Notes: a model not told the origin generated them from the letters alone. A DNA stretch of 64,000 nt from Paracoccus seriniphilus (GCF_028553745.1 NZ_CP067129.1:1532501-1596500); one strand, 5' to 3'. Positions 31,896-40,900 are shown, numbered from the stretch's first letter. Program-made: numbers and translations.

Positions 31896-32033
31896 GATTC
31901 GCGAAAAAGTCGGAGGAATGGCGAATCAGGGTCGGGTGATCGCGAATCGGTTGCGTTCACGGGCTTTGATCCGTCTGGAATTAACGTTAGAACAACGTCA
32001 GGTTTGCAATGATTCGCAACTGATTCGCGAATC
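31896..32033 (+). promoter_or_regulatory. six-copy GATTCGCNA repeat array upstream of rpoD
   Basis: GATTCGC or its complement GCGAATC occurs at 31896, 31921, 31942, 32011, 32022 and 32027. All six copies carry A at position 9 (GATTCGCNA), and four read GATTCGCGA. The last two form the palindrome GATTCGCGAATC at 32022-32033, ending 23 bp before the rpoD ATG. Every copy also contains a GANTC (CcrM methylation) site. Some spacings are 11 and 21 bp, near whole helical turns. It is likely a protein-binding array controlling rpoD; the binder is unknown. Confidence 0.7.
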
Positions 32034-32056
32034 GATGCCCGAGTAAGGAGCCCTGG

Positions 32057-34033
32057 ATGGCCGCCAAGGACAACGACCAAGACAAGACCGACAAGGACGA
32101 GAACGCGCATTCGCTGGACATGAGCCAGGCTGCGGTCAAGAAGATGATCGCCGAGGCCCGCGAGCGCGGCTATATCACATATGATCAGCTGAACACCGTT
32201 CTGCCGCCCGAACAGGTCAGCAGCGAGCAGATCGAAGATGTCATGTCGATGTTGTCCGAAATGGGCATCAATGTCATCGAGGACGAAGAAGCCGGCGAGG
32301 AAACCGAAGGTGGCGCGGTCGTGACCACGGATTCCGGTTCTCGCGAAGTTGCCGTCACTGCGACCGAGACCGAAAAGCTGGACCGGACCGATGATCCGGT
32401 GCGGATGTATCTGCGCGAGATGGGGTCGGTCGAACTGCTGAGCCGCGAGGGCGAGATCGCCATCGCCAAGCGGATCGAAGCCGGTCGCAACACCATGATC
32501 GCCGGTCTGTGTGAAAGCCCGCTGACCTTCAAGGCGATCACCATGTGGCGCCAGGAGCTTCTGGACGAAGAGATCCTGCTGCGCGACGTGATCGATCTGG
32601 AAACCACCTTCGGCCAGTCGATGGAAGAGGATGAGGCCGAGAGCGAACCGGTCGTCAGCACCGAGACGACCTCTGCCCAGCCGTCGCAGAAGCGCGAAGA
32701 ACTGGATGCCGACGGCAATCCGATGCGCAATGACGACGACGACGACGAGGATGAAGGCGCGAATCTGTCGCTGGCGGCGATGGAAGCCAGCCTGAAGCCC
32801 AAGGTTCTCGAAACGCTGGAAGTGATCGCGGATCATTACGAACGTCTTGCCGACATGCAGGATCAGCGGATGTCGGCAACGCTGAACGAGGATGACACTT
32901 TCTCGGCCGGCGCTGAAACCGACTATCAGACGCTGCGCAGCGAGATCGTTGGTCTGGTCAATGAGCTGCACCTGAACAACAGTCGCATCGAAGCCCTGGT
33001 TGACCAGCTCTATGGCATCAACCGCCGGATCGTCACGATCGACAGCGGCATGGTCAAGCTGGCCGATTCCGCGCGCATCAACCGGCGCGAGTTCATTGAA
33101 CATTATCGTGGCAGCGAATTGGACCCGGCCTGGGTTGATCGCATGTCGCAAAATGGCGGTCGCGGCTGGCAGGCCCTGTTCGAACGTTCGCGCGACAAGG
33201 TTGAAAGCCTGCGTGCCGAAATGGCTCAGGTCGGCCAATATGTCGGCGTCGACATCGAGGAATTCCGCCGCATTGTCAGCCAGGTCCAGCGCGGTGAAAA
33301 AGAGGCACGTCAGGCCAAGAAGGAAATGGTCGAGGCCAACCTGCGCCTGGTGATCTCGATTGCCAAGAAATACACCAACCGCGGCCTGCAGTTCCTGGAC
33401 CTGATCCAGGAAGGCAATATCGGCCTGATGAAGGCCGTCGATAAATTCGAATATCGCCGTGGCTACAAGTTCTCGACCTATGCGACCTGGTGGATCCGTC
33501 AGGCGATCACGCGCTCGATCGCGGATCAGGCCCGCACGATCCGTATTCCGGTCCACATGATCGAAACGATCAACAAACTGGTCCGCACCGGTCGCCAGAT
33601 GCTGCATGAAATCGGCCGCGAACCGACGCCCGAGGAACTGGCCGACAAGCTGCAGATGCCGCTTGAGAAGGTTCGCAAGGTGATGAAGATCGCCAAGGAA
33701 CCGATCAGCCTCGAAACCCCGATCGGGGACGAGGAGGACAGCCAGCTTGGCGATTTCATCGAGGACAAGAATGCGGTCCTGCCGCTGGACAGCGCGATTC
33801 AGGAGAACCTGAAAGAGACGACGACTCGCGTTCTGGCCAGCCTCACGCCGCGCGAAGAGCGTGTTCTGCGGATGCGTTTCGGCATCGGCATGAACACGGA
33901 TCACACGCTGGAAGAAGTCGGTCAGCAGTTCAGCGTCACGCGCGAACGGATTCGTCAGATCGAAGCCAAGGCATTGCGCAAATTGAAGCATCCTTCGCGG
34001 AGCAGAAAGCTGCGGTCGTTCCTTGATCAATGA
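32057..34033 (+). CDS. rpoD: RNA polymerase primary sigma factor RpoD
   Basis: 658 residues. Region 1.1 (about 18-75), region 1.2 ([11 protein letters not shown]), an acidic non-conserved insert with a DDDDDEDE run, and conserved regions 2-4 ([55 protein letters not shown]) are all present. It is the housekeeping sigma-70. AAGGAG precedes the ATG. Its 3' end overlaps the BLUF gene by 11 nt. Confidence 0.98.
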   Translation: MAAKDNDQDKTDKDENAHSLDMSQAAVKKMIAEARERGYITYDQLNTVLPPEQVSSEQIEDVMSMLSEMGINVIEDEEAGEETEGGAVVTTDSGSREVAVTATETEKLDRTDDPVRMYLREMGSVELLSREGEIAIAKRIEAGRNTMIAGLCESPLTFKAITMWRQELLDEEILLRDVIDLETTFGQSMEEDEAESEPVVSTETTSAQPSQKREELDADGNPMRNDDDDDEDEGANLSLAAMEASLKPKVLETLEVIADHYERLADMQDQRMSATLNEDDTFSAGAETDYQTLRSEIVGLVNELHLNNSRIEALVDQLYGINRRIVTIDSGMVKLADSARINRREFIEHYRGSELDPAWVDRMSQNGGRGWQALFERSRDKVESLRAEMAQVGQYVGVDIEEFRRIVSQVQRGEKEARQAKKEMVEANLRLVISIAKKYTNRGLQFLDLIQEGNIGLMKAVDKFEYRRGYKFSTYATWWIRQAITRSIADQARTIRIPVHMIETINKLVRTGRQMLHEIGREPTPEELADKLQMPLEKVRKVMKIAKEPISLETPIGDEEDSQLGDFIEDKNAVLPLDSAIQENLKETTTRVLASLTPREERVLRMRFGIGMNTDHTLEEVGQQFSVTRERIRQIEAKALRKLKHPSRSRKLRSFLDQ

Positions 34034-34445
34034 TTTTGATGCCGCGTCGGGTCTGTCTTTCTTTCTCTATCGCAGCGCAGCCAGACCCGATATCGGTAAT
34101 GGCGATCTGACGCGCATCCTGTCGGTCGCCAGATCAAGAAACAAGGCAGCCGGGTTGACCGGCTGCCTTCACCACGAAGATGGCCTGTTCTTCCAATGGC
34201 TTGAAGGGCCTCATGCAGGATTGCGTCCGGTGATCGAATCGATCCTGCGGGATGATCGGCATCACGATGTGACGGTTCTGAATGAAGGACCGCTTGACGT
34301 CAGGCGGTTCGAGGACTGGCAGATGAGATTTTCGGACCGTGACCGCAAGTCCTTGATGGACTGGTTCGCCGCGCAAAGCATGTCTACCGTCGATCGCAAT
34401 GAATATGCAGGCGGCGTCGTGGCCTTTCTGCAATCCATCGTCTAG
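34023..34445 (+). CDS. BLUF-domain blue-light photoreceptor
   Basis: 140 residues, essentially a lone BLUF domain. The flavin-photocycle residues align with AppA: Tyr16, Asn40 and Gln58 (spacing 24 and 42, as in AppA Tyr21/Asn45/Gln63), plus Trp99 and Met101 in [26 protein letters not shown] is the family core. There is no attached output domain, so it must signal by protein contact. The ATG lies within the rpoD end (11-nt overlap), so light sensing and the sigma factor are expressed together. Confidence 0.92.
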   Translation: MINDFDAASGLSFFLYRSAARPDIGNGDLTRILSVARSRNKAAGLTGCLHHEDGLFFQWLEGPHAGLRPVIESILRDDRHHDVTVLNEGPLDVRRFEDWQMRFSDRDRKSLMDWFAAQSMSTVDRNEYAGGVVAFLQSIV

Positions 34446-34449
34446 AAGA

Positions 34450-34471
34450 CCGGGCACCCTCAGGCGCCCGG
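34450..34471. terminator. hairpin between convergent BLUF and gph genes
   Basis: CCGGGC (34450-34455) pairs with GCCCGG (34466-34471) in the 33-bp gap between convergent stops. There is no strong T run; it is probably a weak shared terminator. Confidence 0.5.
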
Positions 34472-34478
34472 ATCATTC

Positions 34479-35159
34479 TCAGACCTGTGCTTCGGCTTCG
34501 ACCAGGCCGGGAAGTTCTGCAAAGCTTTCAAAACTGGCCCGATGAATCAATTCTCCGGGCGGTGTCTGGCGGTATCCCTTTTCGTAAAGCAGGAACGGGA
34601 CGGGCAGGGCGGCAGCACATTCCGCATCGAACTCACTGTCTCCGACGAAGATGGCTTGCGGCTTGTCGGGATCGGCACCCAAGGCCGAGACAGCGGCGCG
34701 CAGCGGAGCTGGATGTGGTTTCTTTTCCGGTTGCGTGTCGCCAGCCACAACCACGGCGAACAGATGATCGAGGCCGAAATGTTTCAGAACGGTTCGCGTC
34801 GGACCCAGAGGCTTGTTGGTGCAAATCCCAAGGGGATGCCCGCGATCTGCCAGGATGTTCAACGCCTCGGCCACACCGTCAAACATGACCGTATGTTCCG
34901 TCGCGCTGAGGTAATGGCCCATAAAGGCTGCCTGCATTTCTTTGCGGCTTGCCTCATCAATCTGACAGGCTGTGGAAATCTTGTTCCATAAGACATCCAC
35001 GCCGCCACCGATAAAACTGCGCACGCGATCAAGGCTGAGTGCCTGCTTGCCATGTTCGGTCAGCGCGGAATTGACGCAGGCGTGAATATCTGGCGCGCTG
35101 TCGATCAGGGTGCCGTCCAGATCGAAGACAACCGGACGGGGGGCAAAGCAGACATTCAT
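34479..35159 (-). CDS. gph: phosphoglycolate phosphatase (HAD family)
   Basis: 226 residues. HAD motif I DLDGTLIDS, motif II in CTNKP, and motifs III/IV in KPHPAPL...FVGDSEFDAE are present with the Gph cap (FIGGGVDVLW). It removes phosphate from 2-phosphoglycolate. The start at 35159 gives an ATGA overlap with the thioredoxin-like gene. The symbol is by similarity; a related sugar phosphatase is possible. Confidence 0.88.
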   Translation of the reverse strand: MNVCFAPRPVVFDLDGTLIDSAPDIHACVNSALTEHGKQALSLDRVRSFIGGGVDVLWNKISTACQIDEASRKEMQAAFMGHYLSATEHTVMFDGVAEALNILADRGHPLGICTNKPLGPTRTVLKHFGLDHLFAVVVAGDTQPEKKPHPAPLRAAVSALGADPDKPQAIFVGDSEFDAECAAALPVPFLLYEKGYRQTPPGELIHRASFESFAELPGLVEAEAQV

Positions 35160-35710
35160 GTGTTTTTCCATTTGATAGAGCATCCCATTGACGGGATCTG
35201 GTCCTGCGGACCTTTGCCGGTCGTGGCGATCTGCAACATCGCCTCAAGCAGCTCGGGTCGGGCGTCCTCGGGGCCTGCGGTTCTTTTCGAGGAATCGAAG
35301 CGGCCGCGATATTGCAGCTTGCCATCCGAATTATAGCCAAAGAAATCTGGGGTGCATTCCGCTCCATAATCCCGTGCTGTCTGCTGGGTCTCATCATGGA
35401 GATAAGGAAAGCCGAAGCCGTGCTTTGCCGCAAAGGCCTTCATTTCTTCGGGGCCGTCCTGAGGATAGCTGACGACATCGTTGGAAGATATGGCAACCAC
35501 ACCAATGCCGGCGCGCTTCATCACCTCGGCATCACGAACGATCCGGTCGATGATCGATTGCACATAGGGACAGTGATTGCAGATGAACATGATCAGGGTT
35601 CCGTTCTTTCCCTGAATATCCGCAAGCCTGTAAATCTTTCCGTCTGTCGCGGGCAAGGCAAACTCGTGCCACGGGGCGTCAAAATCACATACCGGAGGTG
35701 AAACAGCCAT
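35156..35710 (-). CDS. thioredoxin-family (AhpC/TSA-like) protein
   Basis: 184 residues with a peroxiredoxin/thioredoxin fold. The N-terminal FMFICNHCPYV has the redox pair Cys44-x-x-Cys47, and GVVAISSNDVVSYPQDGPE follows. A CNHC motif is typical of this cytoplasmic redox subfamily. AGGAG lies 6 nt before the ATG. It is first in a two-gene operon with gph. No signal peptide is present. Confidence 0.9.
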   Translation of the reverse strand: MAVSPPVCDFDAPWHEFALPATDGKIYRLADIQGKNGTLIMFICNHCPYVQSIIDRIVRDAEVMKRAGIGVVAISSNDVVSYPQDGPEEMKAFAAKHGFGFPYLHDETQQTARDYGAECTPDFFGYNSDGKLQYRGRFDSSKRTAGPEDARPELLEAMLQIATTGKGPQDQIPSMGCSIKWKNT

Positions 35711-36115
35711 CGAGATCTCCTGAGAACTGACCAGATGTCGTTGTCCATGACGACAAGCGGTATGACAAGCCTATATGTCAATATATTCCATAATATGGAT
35801 TACAGGTTTAACAGCAGAGCGCCAATCACCTCTGAATCGTCACGGCTTAAAACTGACGTGTAGCGGCGGAACAACCGCAACCAAGCAAGATCAACGGATA
35901 TTCCGCTTTTCTTGAACGGCATGAAACAATCGGGATCTGTGCTGTTTCGCCAATGCTGTTGCCGCAGCCCATGACGGAGAGAGAGCGGATCGTGACCGGC
36001 GCGGCGGATTTCAACCGGCGACATATCCACCCACGGTCGCCGGAATGCCGCCACGGGTCTTGCGGCTGCAGCATGGTTCACCTACATCTGAAAGCGAAGG
36101 AAAAAGGACTGCGTG
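35711..36115. other. 405-bp gap between divergent trx-like and bolA genes
   Basis: The left part (35750-35815) is clearly AT-rich and likely holds the thioredoxin-like gene promoter. It includes the inverted repeat TGACA (35763-35767) / TGTCA (35776-35780) and TCCAT-AAT-ATGGA close by. A minus-strand frame at 35800-36081 (GTG start) has no recognisable features. I see no purL end here, which often precedes bolA in relatives. Confidence 0.5.
35763..35780. promoter_or_regulatory. possible operator (inverted repeat) before the trx-gph operon
   Basis: TGACA and TGTCA are separated by 8 bp; on the minus strand TTGACA overlaps the repeat and could be a -35 element. A repressor or redox regulator could bind. 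No known regulon consensus was recognised. Confidence 0.35.
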
Positions 36116-36358
36116 ATGGCAATCGAAGCTCATGAAATCGAAGCCCTTATCCGTGCGGCATTCCCGGATGCGGAGATTACGATCACCGATCTGGCTGGCG
36201 ACGGAAACCACTATGCTGCCGAGGTGATAGACGAAAGTTTCCGTGGCAAGAATCGTGTACAGCAGCAGCGGGCAGTCTATGCCGCTCTGCAAGGGAAAAT
36301 GGATGGCCCAAGCGGCGCATTGCACGCGCTTGCGCTGACAACAAAGGCACCCGCCTGA
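36116..36358 (+). CDS. BolA/IbaG-family protein
   Basis: 80 residues, the short BolA form. [31 protein letters not shown] contains the conserved His32 and the class II KH-like fold. The family partners CGFS glutaredoxins to bind [2Fe-2S] clusters, and a CGFS glutaredoxin follows 76 nt downstream. ATG at 36116 is preferred over a GTG one codon earlier; AAAAGGA precedes it. Confidence 0.93.
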   Translation: MAIEAHEIEALIRAAFPDAEITITDLAGDGNHYAAEVIDESFRGKNRVQQQRAVYAALQGKMDGPSGALHALALTTKAPA

Positions 36359-36434
36359 GCAGCCCCCTGCCCGGCCTGCCAACAGACACAGGGCCCGCAC
36401 AGATCCGGGCCAGTATCCGAAAAGGACTCAGACG

Positions 36435-36797
36435 ATGAGCGATGTGAAATCCCAGATCCAGGAAATGGTCGATGCCAGTGACGTGGTATTGTTCATGAAG
36501 GGTACCAAGGAAATGCCGCAATGCGGGTTTTCCAGCCGAGTTGCCGGCGTCCTGAACTACATGGGCGTAGATTTCAGCGATATCAATGTCCTGGCCGACA
36601 ATGACGTGCGTCAGGGCATCAAGGATTTCTCGGACTGGCCGACCATTCCGCAGCTTTATGTCAAAGGTGAATTTGTCGGCGGTTGCGACATCATCACCGA
36701 GATGACCCTTTCAGGAGAGCTGGACCAGCTTTTCGAACAGAAAGGCGTCGCCTATGACAAGGAAGCCGCCGACAAGATTCGCGAAGCCAACGCCTGA
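36435..36797 (+). CDS. grxD: monothiol glutaredoxin Grx4 (CGFS type)
   Basis: 120 residues. The active site is PQCGFS with Cys30, preceded by FMKGTKEMP and followed by [20 protein letters not shown], all diagnostic. It carries and transfers [2Fe-2S] clusters, probably with the adjacent BolA-like protein. An intrinsic terminator lies 26 nt beyond the stop. Confidence 0.97.
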   Translation: MSDVKSQIQEMVDASDVVLFMKGTKEMPQCGFSSRVAGVLNYMGVDFSDINVLADNDVRQGIKDFSDWPTIPQLYVKGEFVGGCDIITEMTLSGELDQLFEQKGVAYDKEAADKIREANA

Positions 36798-36823
36798 TAT
36801 CTTGTTGAAATCATTGGATCAGC

Positions 36824-36855
36824 GGCGCGCCCTGGCAATCAGGGCGCGCCGTTTT
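36824..36855 (+). terminator. Rho-independent terminator of grxD
   Basis: A perfect 11-bp stem (GGCGCGCCCTG/CAGGGCGCGCC) with loop GCAAT is followed by GTTTTC. Confidence 0.85.
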
Positions 36856-36955
36856 CATTTGCCTTAGCGGCAATCATGGACCGGGCCAAGATGGGCTTTG
36901 ACCTGTTGAACGAACGCCCGTAACCTTTCCCTGAAGAGATCAATGGGAGGTCCAT

Positions 36956-37912
36956 ATGAATATCCTCAAGACGATCAGCGGTTTGGCTGTAGGTGCAACT
37001 CTTGCCACCGCACCGATGGCCGCTTCCGCCCAGCAGTTCATCAATATTCTGACCGGCGGCACATCAGGTGTCTATTACCCCGTGGGCGGCGCACTTTCCA
37101 AGATTTTCTCGGACGGAATCCCCGACGCCAAGGTGCAGGTGCAATCGACCAAGGCCAGCGTCGAGAACCTGAACCTGCTGCAACAGAACAAGGGTGAGAT
37201 CGGCATTGCGCTGGGGGATTCGGTCAAATTCGCGGGCGAAGGCAACCCCGAGGCAGGCTTCCCGCAACCTCTGGACAAGCTGCGCGGGATTTCCGCCATG
37301 TATCCGAACTTCATCCAGGTCGTTGCCAGCGAGGAATCGGGAATCAAGTCTCTGGAAGACCTGAAGGGCAAGGCACTGTCGGTCGGGGCACCGAAATCGG
37401 GAACCGAGCTGAATGCGCGGGCCATTCTCGCGGCAGCGGGCATGTCCTACGAGGATCTGGGCAAGGTCGAGTTCCTGCCCTTTGCCGAATCCGTTGAACT
37501 GATGAAGAACCGCCAGCTGGATGCCACGCTGCAATCTGCCGGGCTTGGCGTCGCCTCGCTGAAGGATTTGTCGACCTCGATCCCGATTACCGTCGTGTCA
37601 ATTCCCGATGAGATCGCCGAGACACTTGGCGCGCCCTATGTCGCCGAGACCATCCCCGCCAACACCTATGAAGGCCAGACCGAGGACGTCGCGACCGTGG
37701 CTGTCGTGAACTTCCTTGTCAGTTCGGAAGCGGTCAGCGACGACCTGGCCTATCAGATGACCAAGCTGATGTATGAGAATCTGGACGAGCTCAAGGCTGC
37801 CCATTCCGCCACGGCTGGCATCGACGTCAAGAATGCCCTGAAAGGCATGCCGATCCCGGTGCATCCGGGCGCAAAGCGCTATTATGACGAAGTCGGCGTC
37901 TCCGCCGAATAG
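36956..37912 (+). CDS. TAXI-family TRAP transporter substrate-binding protein
   Basis: 318 residues. The signal peptide ends at ASA|QQF (about residue 26). ILTGGTSGVYYPVGGALSKIF and LSVGAPKSGTELNARAIL are TAXI signatures. It is a periplasmic receptor for a fused TRAP permease encoded 67 nt downstream. Substrate is unpredictable; TAXI proteins include glutamate and other dicarboxylate binders. GGGAGG precedes the ATG. Confidence 0.94.
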   Translation: MNILKTISGLAVGATLATAPMAASAQQFINILTGGTSGVYYPVGGALSKIFSDGIPDAKVQVQSTKASVENLNLLQQNKGEIGIALGDSVKFAGEGNPEAGFPQPLDKLRGISAMYPNFIQVVASEESGIKSLEDLKGKALSVGAPKSGTELNARAILAAAGMSYEDLGKVEFLPFAESVELMKNRQLDATLQSAGLGVASLKDLSTSIPITVVSIPDEIAETLGAPYVAETIPANTYEGQTEDVATVAVVNFLVSSEAVSDDLAYQMTKLMYENLDELKAAHSATAGIDVKNALKGMPIPVHPGAKRYYDEVGVSAE

Positions 37913-37929
37913 GACAAGCTGTCTGTCTT

Positions 37930-37951
37930 GCCGGGATCGCGAGGTCCCGGC
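37930..37951 (+). terminator. intercistronic hairpin between receptor and permease
   Basis: GCCGGGA (37930-37936) pairs with TCCCGGC (37945-37951) in the 67-bp gap. It lacks a T run, so it more likely stabilises or partly terminates the receptor mRNA, giving more receptor than permease. Confidence 0.5.
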
Positions 37952-37979
37952 CATTGGTCTTCTATCCGGATAATCAGTC

Positions 37980-40064
37980 ATGACCCAAGCGCAGCACCCT
38001 GCCCCTGCGGACAATCCCGATCTGGGCCTTCACGACCCGCTGGCGGACAGCTTTCCCACTGGAGTCGAAGGCAAGCTGCTGTATTGGATCGCGGTTGCCT
38101 TCTCGCTGTATCAGATCGCGATTGCGGCCCATATCGTCAATCTGACCAGCCAGATCCAGCGGGCCCTGCATCTGGGGTTTCTGGTTCTGCTGTGCTTTCC
38201 GCTTCTGGCGGCGCTGCGTGGCAAAGGCCGTGGCGCCAAGATGCTGGCCTGGGGTCTGGGTCTGCTGGGAGTCATCGTCGCCGGCTATCAATGGGCAGAA
38301 TATGTGCCGCTGATGATGCGCTCGGGCGCGTTGAACCAGATAGATGTCGTGATCGGGGTCATTGCGCTGGTCACGACCTTTGCGGCGGCCTATGTGATCA
38401 TGGGCCCGGCGCTGCCGATGGTGGCGGGGATATTCCTGATCTACGCCCTGTTCGGACAGCATTTCCCCGGGCCATTGGTGACACGCGGATATGATTTCGC
38501 ACAGGTCGTCGAGCAGATGAGCTATGGCACCGAAGGCATCTATGGCACACCGCTTTATGTCTCGGCGACCTATATTTTTCTGTTCATCCTCTTCGGATCA
38601 TTTCTGGAAAAGGCCGGAATGATCAAGCTGTTCACGGATGTCTCGCTTGGCATGGTCGGTCACAAGATGGGCGGCGCGGCCAAGGTTTCGGTGGTCAGCT
38701 CGGGCCTGATGGGCACCATTTCGGGGTCCGGCGTGGCCAATGTCGTCACCACCGGCCAGTTCACCATTCCGCTGATGAAAAGCTTTGGATATCGCCCGGC
38801 TTTCGCCGGCGGCGTCGAGGCCACGGCCTCGATGGGCGGGCAGATCATGCCGCCCGTGATGGGTGCTGTCGCCTTCATCATGGCCGAAACGCTGGGTGTC
38901 GCCTATTTCGACGTGGTGCGTGCAGCGATCATTCCGGCATTGCTGTATTTCGCCAGTGCCTTCTGGATGGTCCATCTGGAGGCCGGCCGACGCAATCTGC
39001 GCGGCATGTCCAGGGATGAACTGCCCTCGGCGCGGCGCGCCCTGCGCGAAGGCTGGTATCTGATCCTGCCCTTGGCCGTTCTGGTCTATCTGCTGTTCTC
39101 GGGATACACGCCACTGTTTGCCGGTACCATCGGGCTGGCCTTGACGATCATGCTGATCCTGGGCGCTTCGGCGGCGCTGGGTCTGCCCCAAGGAACCCTG
39201 CGCGTGATCTTCTGGATCGGACTGGGGCTTCTGGCCGCCAGTTTCCTTGAATTCGGCAATAACGCCTTGTGGCTGGGGATCGCTATCCTGCTGCTCTGGA
39301 ATGCCCTGCGCACGGGTGGGCGCGAAACGATCCGCCAGGTCATCGACAGCCTTGCCGAGGGCGCCAAGACCGCCCTGCCGGTCGGCGTTGCCTGTGCGCT
39401 GGTGGGCGTGATCATTGCCACCATGACCCTGACGGGGGCGGCCAACACCTTCGGGCTGTATATCGTCTCGGTCGGCAAGGACAGTCTGATCCTGTCCCTG
39501 ATCCTGACGATGATCACCTGCATCGTGCTGGGCATGGGCATTCCGACCATCCCCAATTACATCATCACTTCGACCATTGCGGCACCGGCCCTGTTGCAAC
39601 TGGGTGTGCCCCTGATCGTCAGTCATATGTTCGTGTTCTACTTCGGCATTCTGGCGGATCTGACGCCGCCCGTCGCGCTGGCCTGCTTTGCCGCAGCACC
39701 GATCGCCAAGGAAAACGGGCTGAGGATCAGCTTCGAGGCACTGAAGGTTGCGGCAGCGGGTTTCGTCATTCCCTATATGGCGGTCTATACGCCGGCGCTG
39801 ATGCTGCAGGACGGTGGGCCCCTGGCACAATCCATCGGTTATGCGCCTGCGGTCGCCTATATCGTCCTGAAATGTCTTCTCGCGATCGGTCTGTGGGGCA
39901 TGACCGTGACGGGCTGGTTCATCCGCCCTTTGGCCTCTTGGGAGCGCGTGCTGACCGCTGCCGCGGCATTTCTGCTGATTGCGGCATTGCCGCTCAGCGA
40001 TGAGGTCGGATTTGCCCTGACCGCGCTATGTGCCGGTATCTGGTGGTTGCGGAGAACTGCATGA
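37980..40064 (+). CDS. TRAP transporter fused permease (4TM/12TM)
   Basis: 694 residues. Small-subunit-like spans (about 35-160) are fused to the 12-TM large subunit; GTISGSGVANVVTTGQFTIPLM, ATASMGGQIMPPVMGA and GMGIPTIPNYIITS are conserved. It imports the ligand bound by the TAXI receptor using an ion gradient. The stop overlaps the DUF1850 ATG (ATGA). Confidence 0.96.
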   Translation: MTQAQHPAPADNPDLGLHDPLADSFPTGVEGKLLYWIAVAFSLYQIAIAAHIVNLTSQIQRALHLGFLVLLCFPLLAALRGKGRGAKMLAWGLGLLGVIVAGYQWAEYVPLMMRSGALNQIDVVIGVIALVTTFAAAYVIMGPALPMVAGIFLIYALFGQHFPGPLVTRGYDFAQVVEQMSYGTEGIYGTPLYVSATYIFLFILFGSFLEKAGMIKLFTDVSLGMVGHKMGGAAKVSVVSSGLMGTISGSGVANVVTTGQFTIPLMKSFGYRPAFAGGVEATASMGGQIMPPVMGAVAFIMAETLGVAYFDVVRAAIIPALLYFASAFWMVHLEAGRRNLRGMSRDELPSARRALREGWYLILPLAVLVYLLFSGYTPLFAGTIGLALTIMLILGASAALGLPQGTLRVIFWIGLGLLAASFLEFGNNALWLGIAILLLWNALRTGGRETIRQVIDSLAEGAKTALPVGVACALVGVIIATMTLTGAANTFGLYIVSVGKDSLILSLILTMITCIVLGMGIPTIPNYIITSTIAAPALLQLGVPLIVSHMFVFYFGILADLTPPVALACFAAAPIAKENGLRISFEALKVAAAGFVIPYMAVYTPALMLQDGGPLAQSIGYAPAVAYIVLKCLLAIGLWGMTVTGWFIRPLASWERVLTAAAAFLLIAALPLSDEVGFALTALCAGIWWLRRTA

Positions 40065-40438
40065 GCAGTTGCCTGATGGTGGGTATGGTCATGCTGTCCC
40101 TCGCCACCCCTGAATTCCGGCTGGAGTGGCAGCATTCGGTCGAACATGTGATCTGGCGCGAAAGCTGGGCCATCCAGGACGACAGGCTTGTGCTGCAACA
40201 GGCAGCCGTCAAGGGATCGGGGGCTGGCATGGACCCCGGCCCCGATGCGGTCCTGCGCGATGAGTGGTGGGTCTGGGCGCCCCAATTGCCACCACAGCCC
40301 GGCCTTTTTCTGGCGGCCAGTGGCGCGACCGACGGCGGCTGGAGCATCTGCGACGGGGATGAATGTCATGAGTTTGGCGCCGCCGAAGGCAAACCCATTC
40401 ATCTGCGTCCCTGCATCAGCCAATCACCGCCACAATGA
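40061..40438 (+). CDS. DUF1850 domain protein
   Basis: 125 residues. FRLEWQHSVEHVIWRESW is the DUF1850 core. Two C-terminal Cys residues lie in SICDGDECH. A hydrophobic N-terminus (about residues 5-18) suggests export or a membrane anchor. DUF1850 genes are known neighbours of TAXI-TRAP systems, and coupling by ATGA overlap supports a role in this transporter. Mechanism unknown. Confidence 0.88.
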   Translation: MSSCLMVGMVMLSLATPEFRLEWQHSVEHVIWRESWAIQDDRLVLQQAAVKGSGAGMDPGPDAVLRDEWWVWAPQLPPQPGLFLAASGATDGGWSICDGDECHEFGAAEGKPIHLRPCISQSPPQ

Positions 40439-40484
40439 CAAAGCTTCAATTGCATCGCGGCAGATAGAATGTGATGCTGCTGTC

Positions 40485-40874
40485 ATGACAGATCACACCG
40501 GTTTTGAGTTTCTTGTTCTGGAAAAGGATCACCTCGTCGCTGCAGACATGCAGGGCGGGCTGGCAGCCGCGCTGCCGGGCTGCACGGTGACGCATGTTCT
40601 GGACCCCTGCGATGTCGTGGCACATCTGCAGGGCTGGGATGAATCGTCCCGGCGGCAATTGGTCCTTGTCACCAAACTGACGATTTCGCAGATGGAAGAA
40701 TTGGGGCTTGATCAACTGGTCGCATCTGCGAATGCCAAGCTGGTGCTGCGCCAGGGCGATGATCCGGTCGAGGCCGCCGCTGCCCGAGGCTCGTTCAGCC
40801 TGCCCTCTCCATTCGTCGAAGAGGATCTGCGCGCGCTGGCCGACCACCTGCTGCATCAAAGCGCGGCGGCATAA
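40485..40874 (+). CDS. degenerate response-regulator-like (pseudo-receiver) protein
   Basis: 129 residues with an alternating beta/alpha pattern like a CheY receiver: FEFLVLEKD at strand 1, QLVLVTKL at strand 3, SLPSPFVEEDLRALADHLL at the end. The phosphoacceptor Asp at the end of strand 3 is Thr/Lys here, and the conserved Lys before the last Pro is Ser. If the fold assignment is right it cannot be phosphorylated normally. It lies 46 nt after DUF1850 on the same strand. Function unknown. Confidence 0.65.
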   Translation: MTDHTGFEFLVLEKDHLVAADMQGGLAAALPGCTVTHVLDPCDVVAHLQGWDESSRRQLVLVTKLTISQMEELGLDQLVASANAKLVLRQGDDPVEAAAARGSFSLPSPFVEEDLRALADHLLHQSAAA

Positions 40875-40896
40875 GGGCGGGCCAGGCCCGCCCTTT
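40873..40896. terminator. bidirectional terminator between convergent genes
   Basis: AAGGGCGGG and CCCGCCCTTT flank a CCAGG loop in the 26-bp gap between the pseudo-receiver stop and the holin-like stop; the A/T ends serve both strands. Confidence 0.75.
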
Positions 40897-40900
40897 CAGG

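Noticed and set aside
31520..34030. 836-codon open frame on the minus strand across the dnaG end and rpoD
   Set aside because: Shadow of dnaG and rpoD; the real genes are unmistakable on the plus strand. It also spans the intergenic repeat array, which explains nothing.
35800..36081. 93-codon minus-strand frame with GTG start
   Set aside because: No ribosome site, no recognisable motif, and it crosses the likely promoter region; kept only as part of the gap description.
38598..39830. 410-codon minus-strand frame
   Set aside because: Antisense to the TRAP permease; Gln/His/Asp-rich with no motif.
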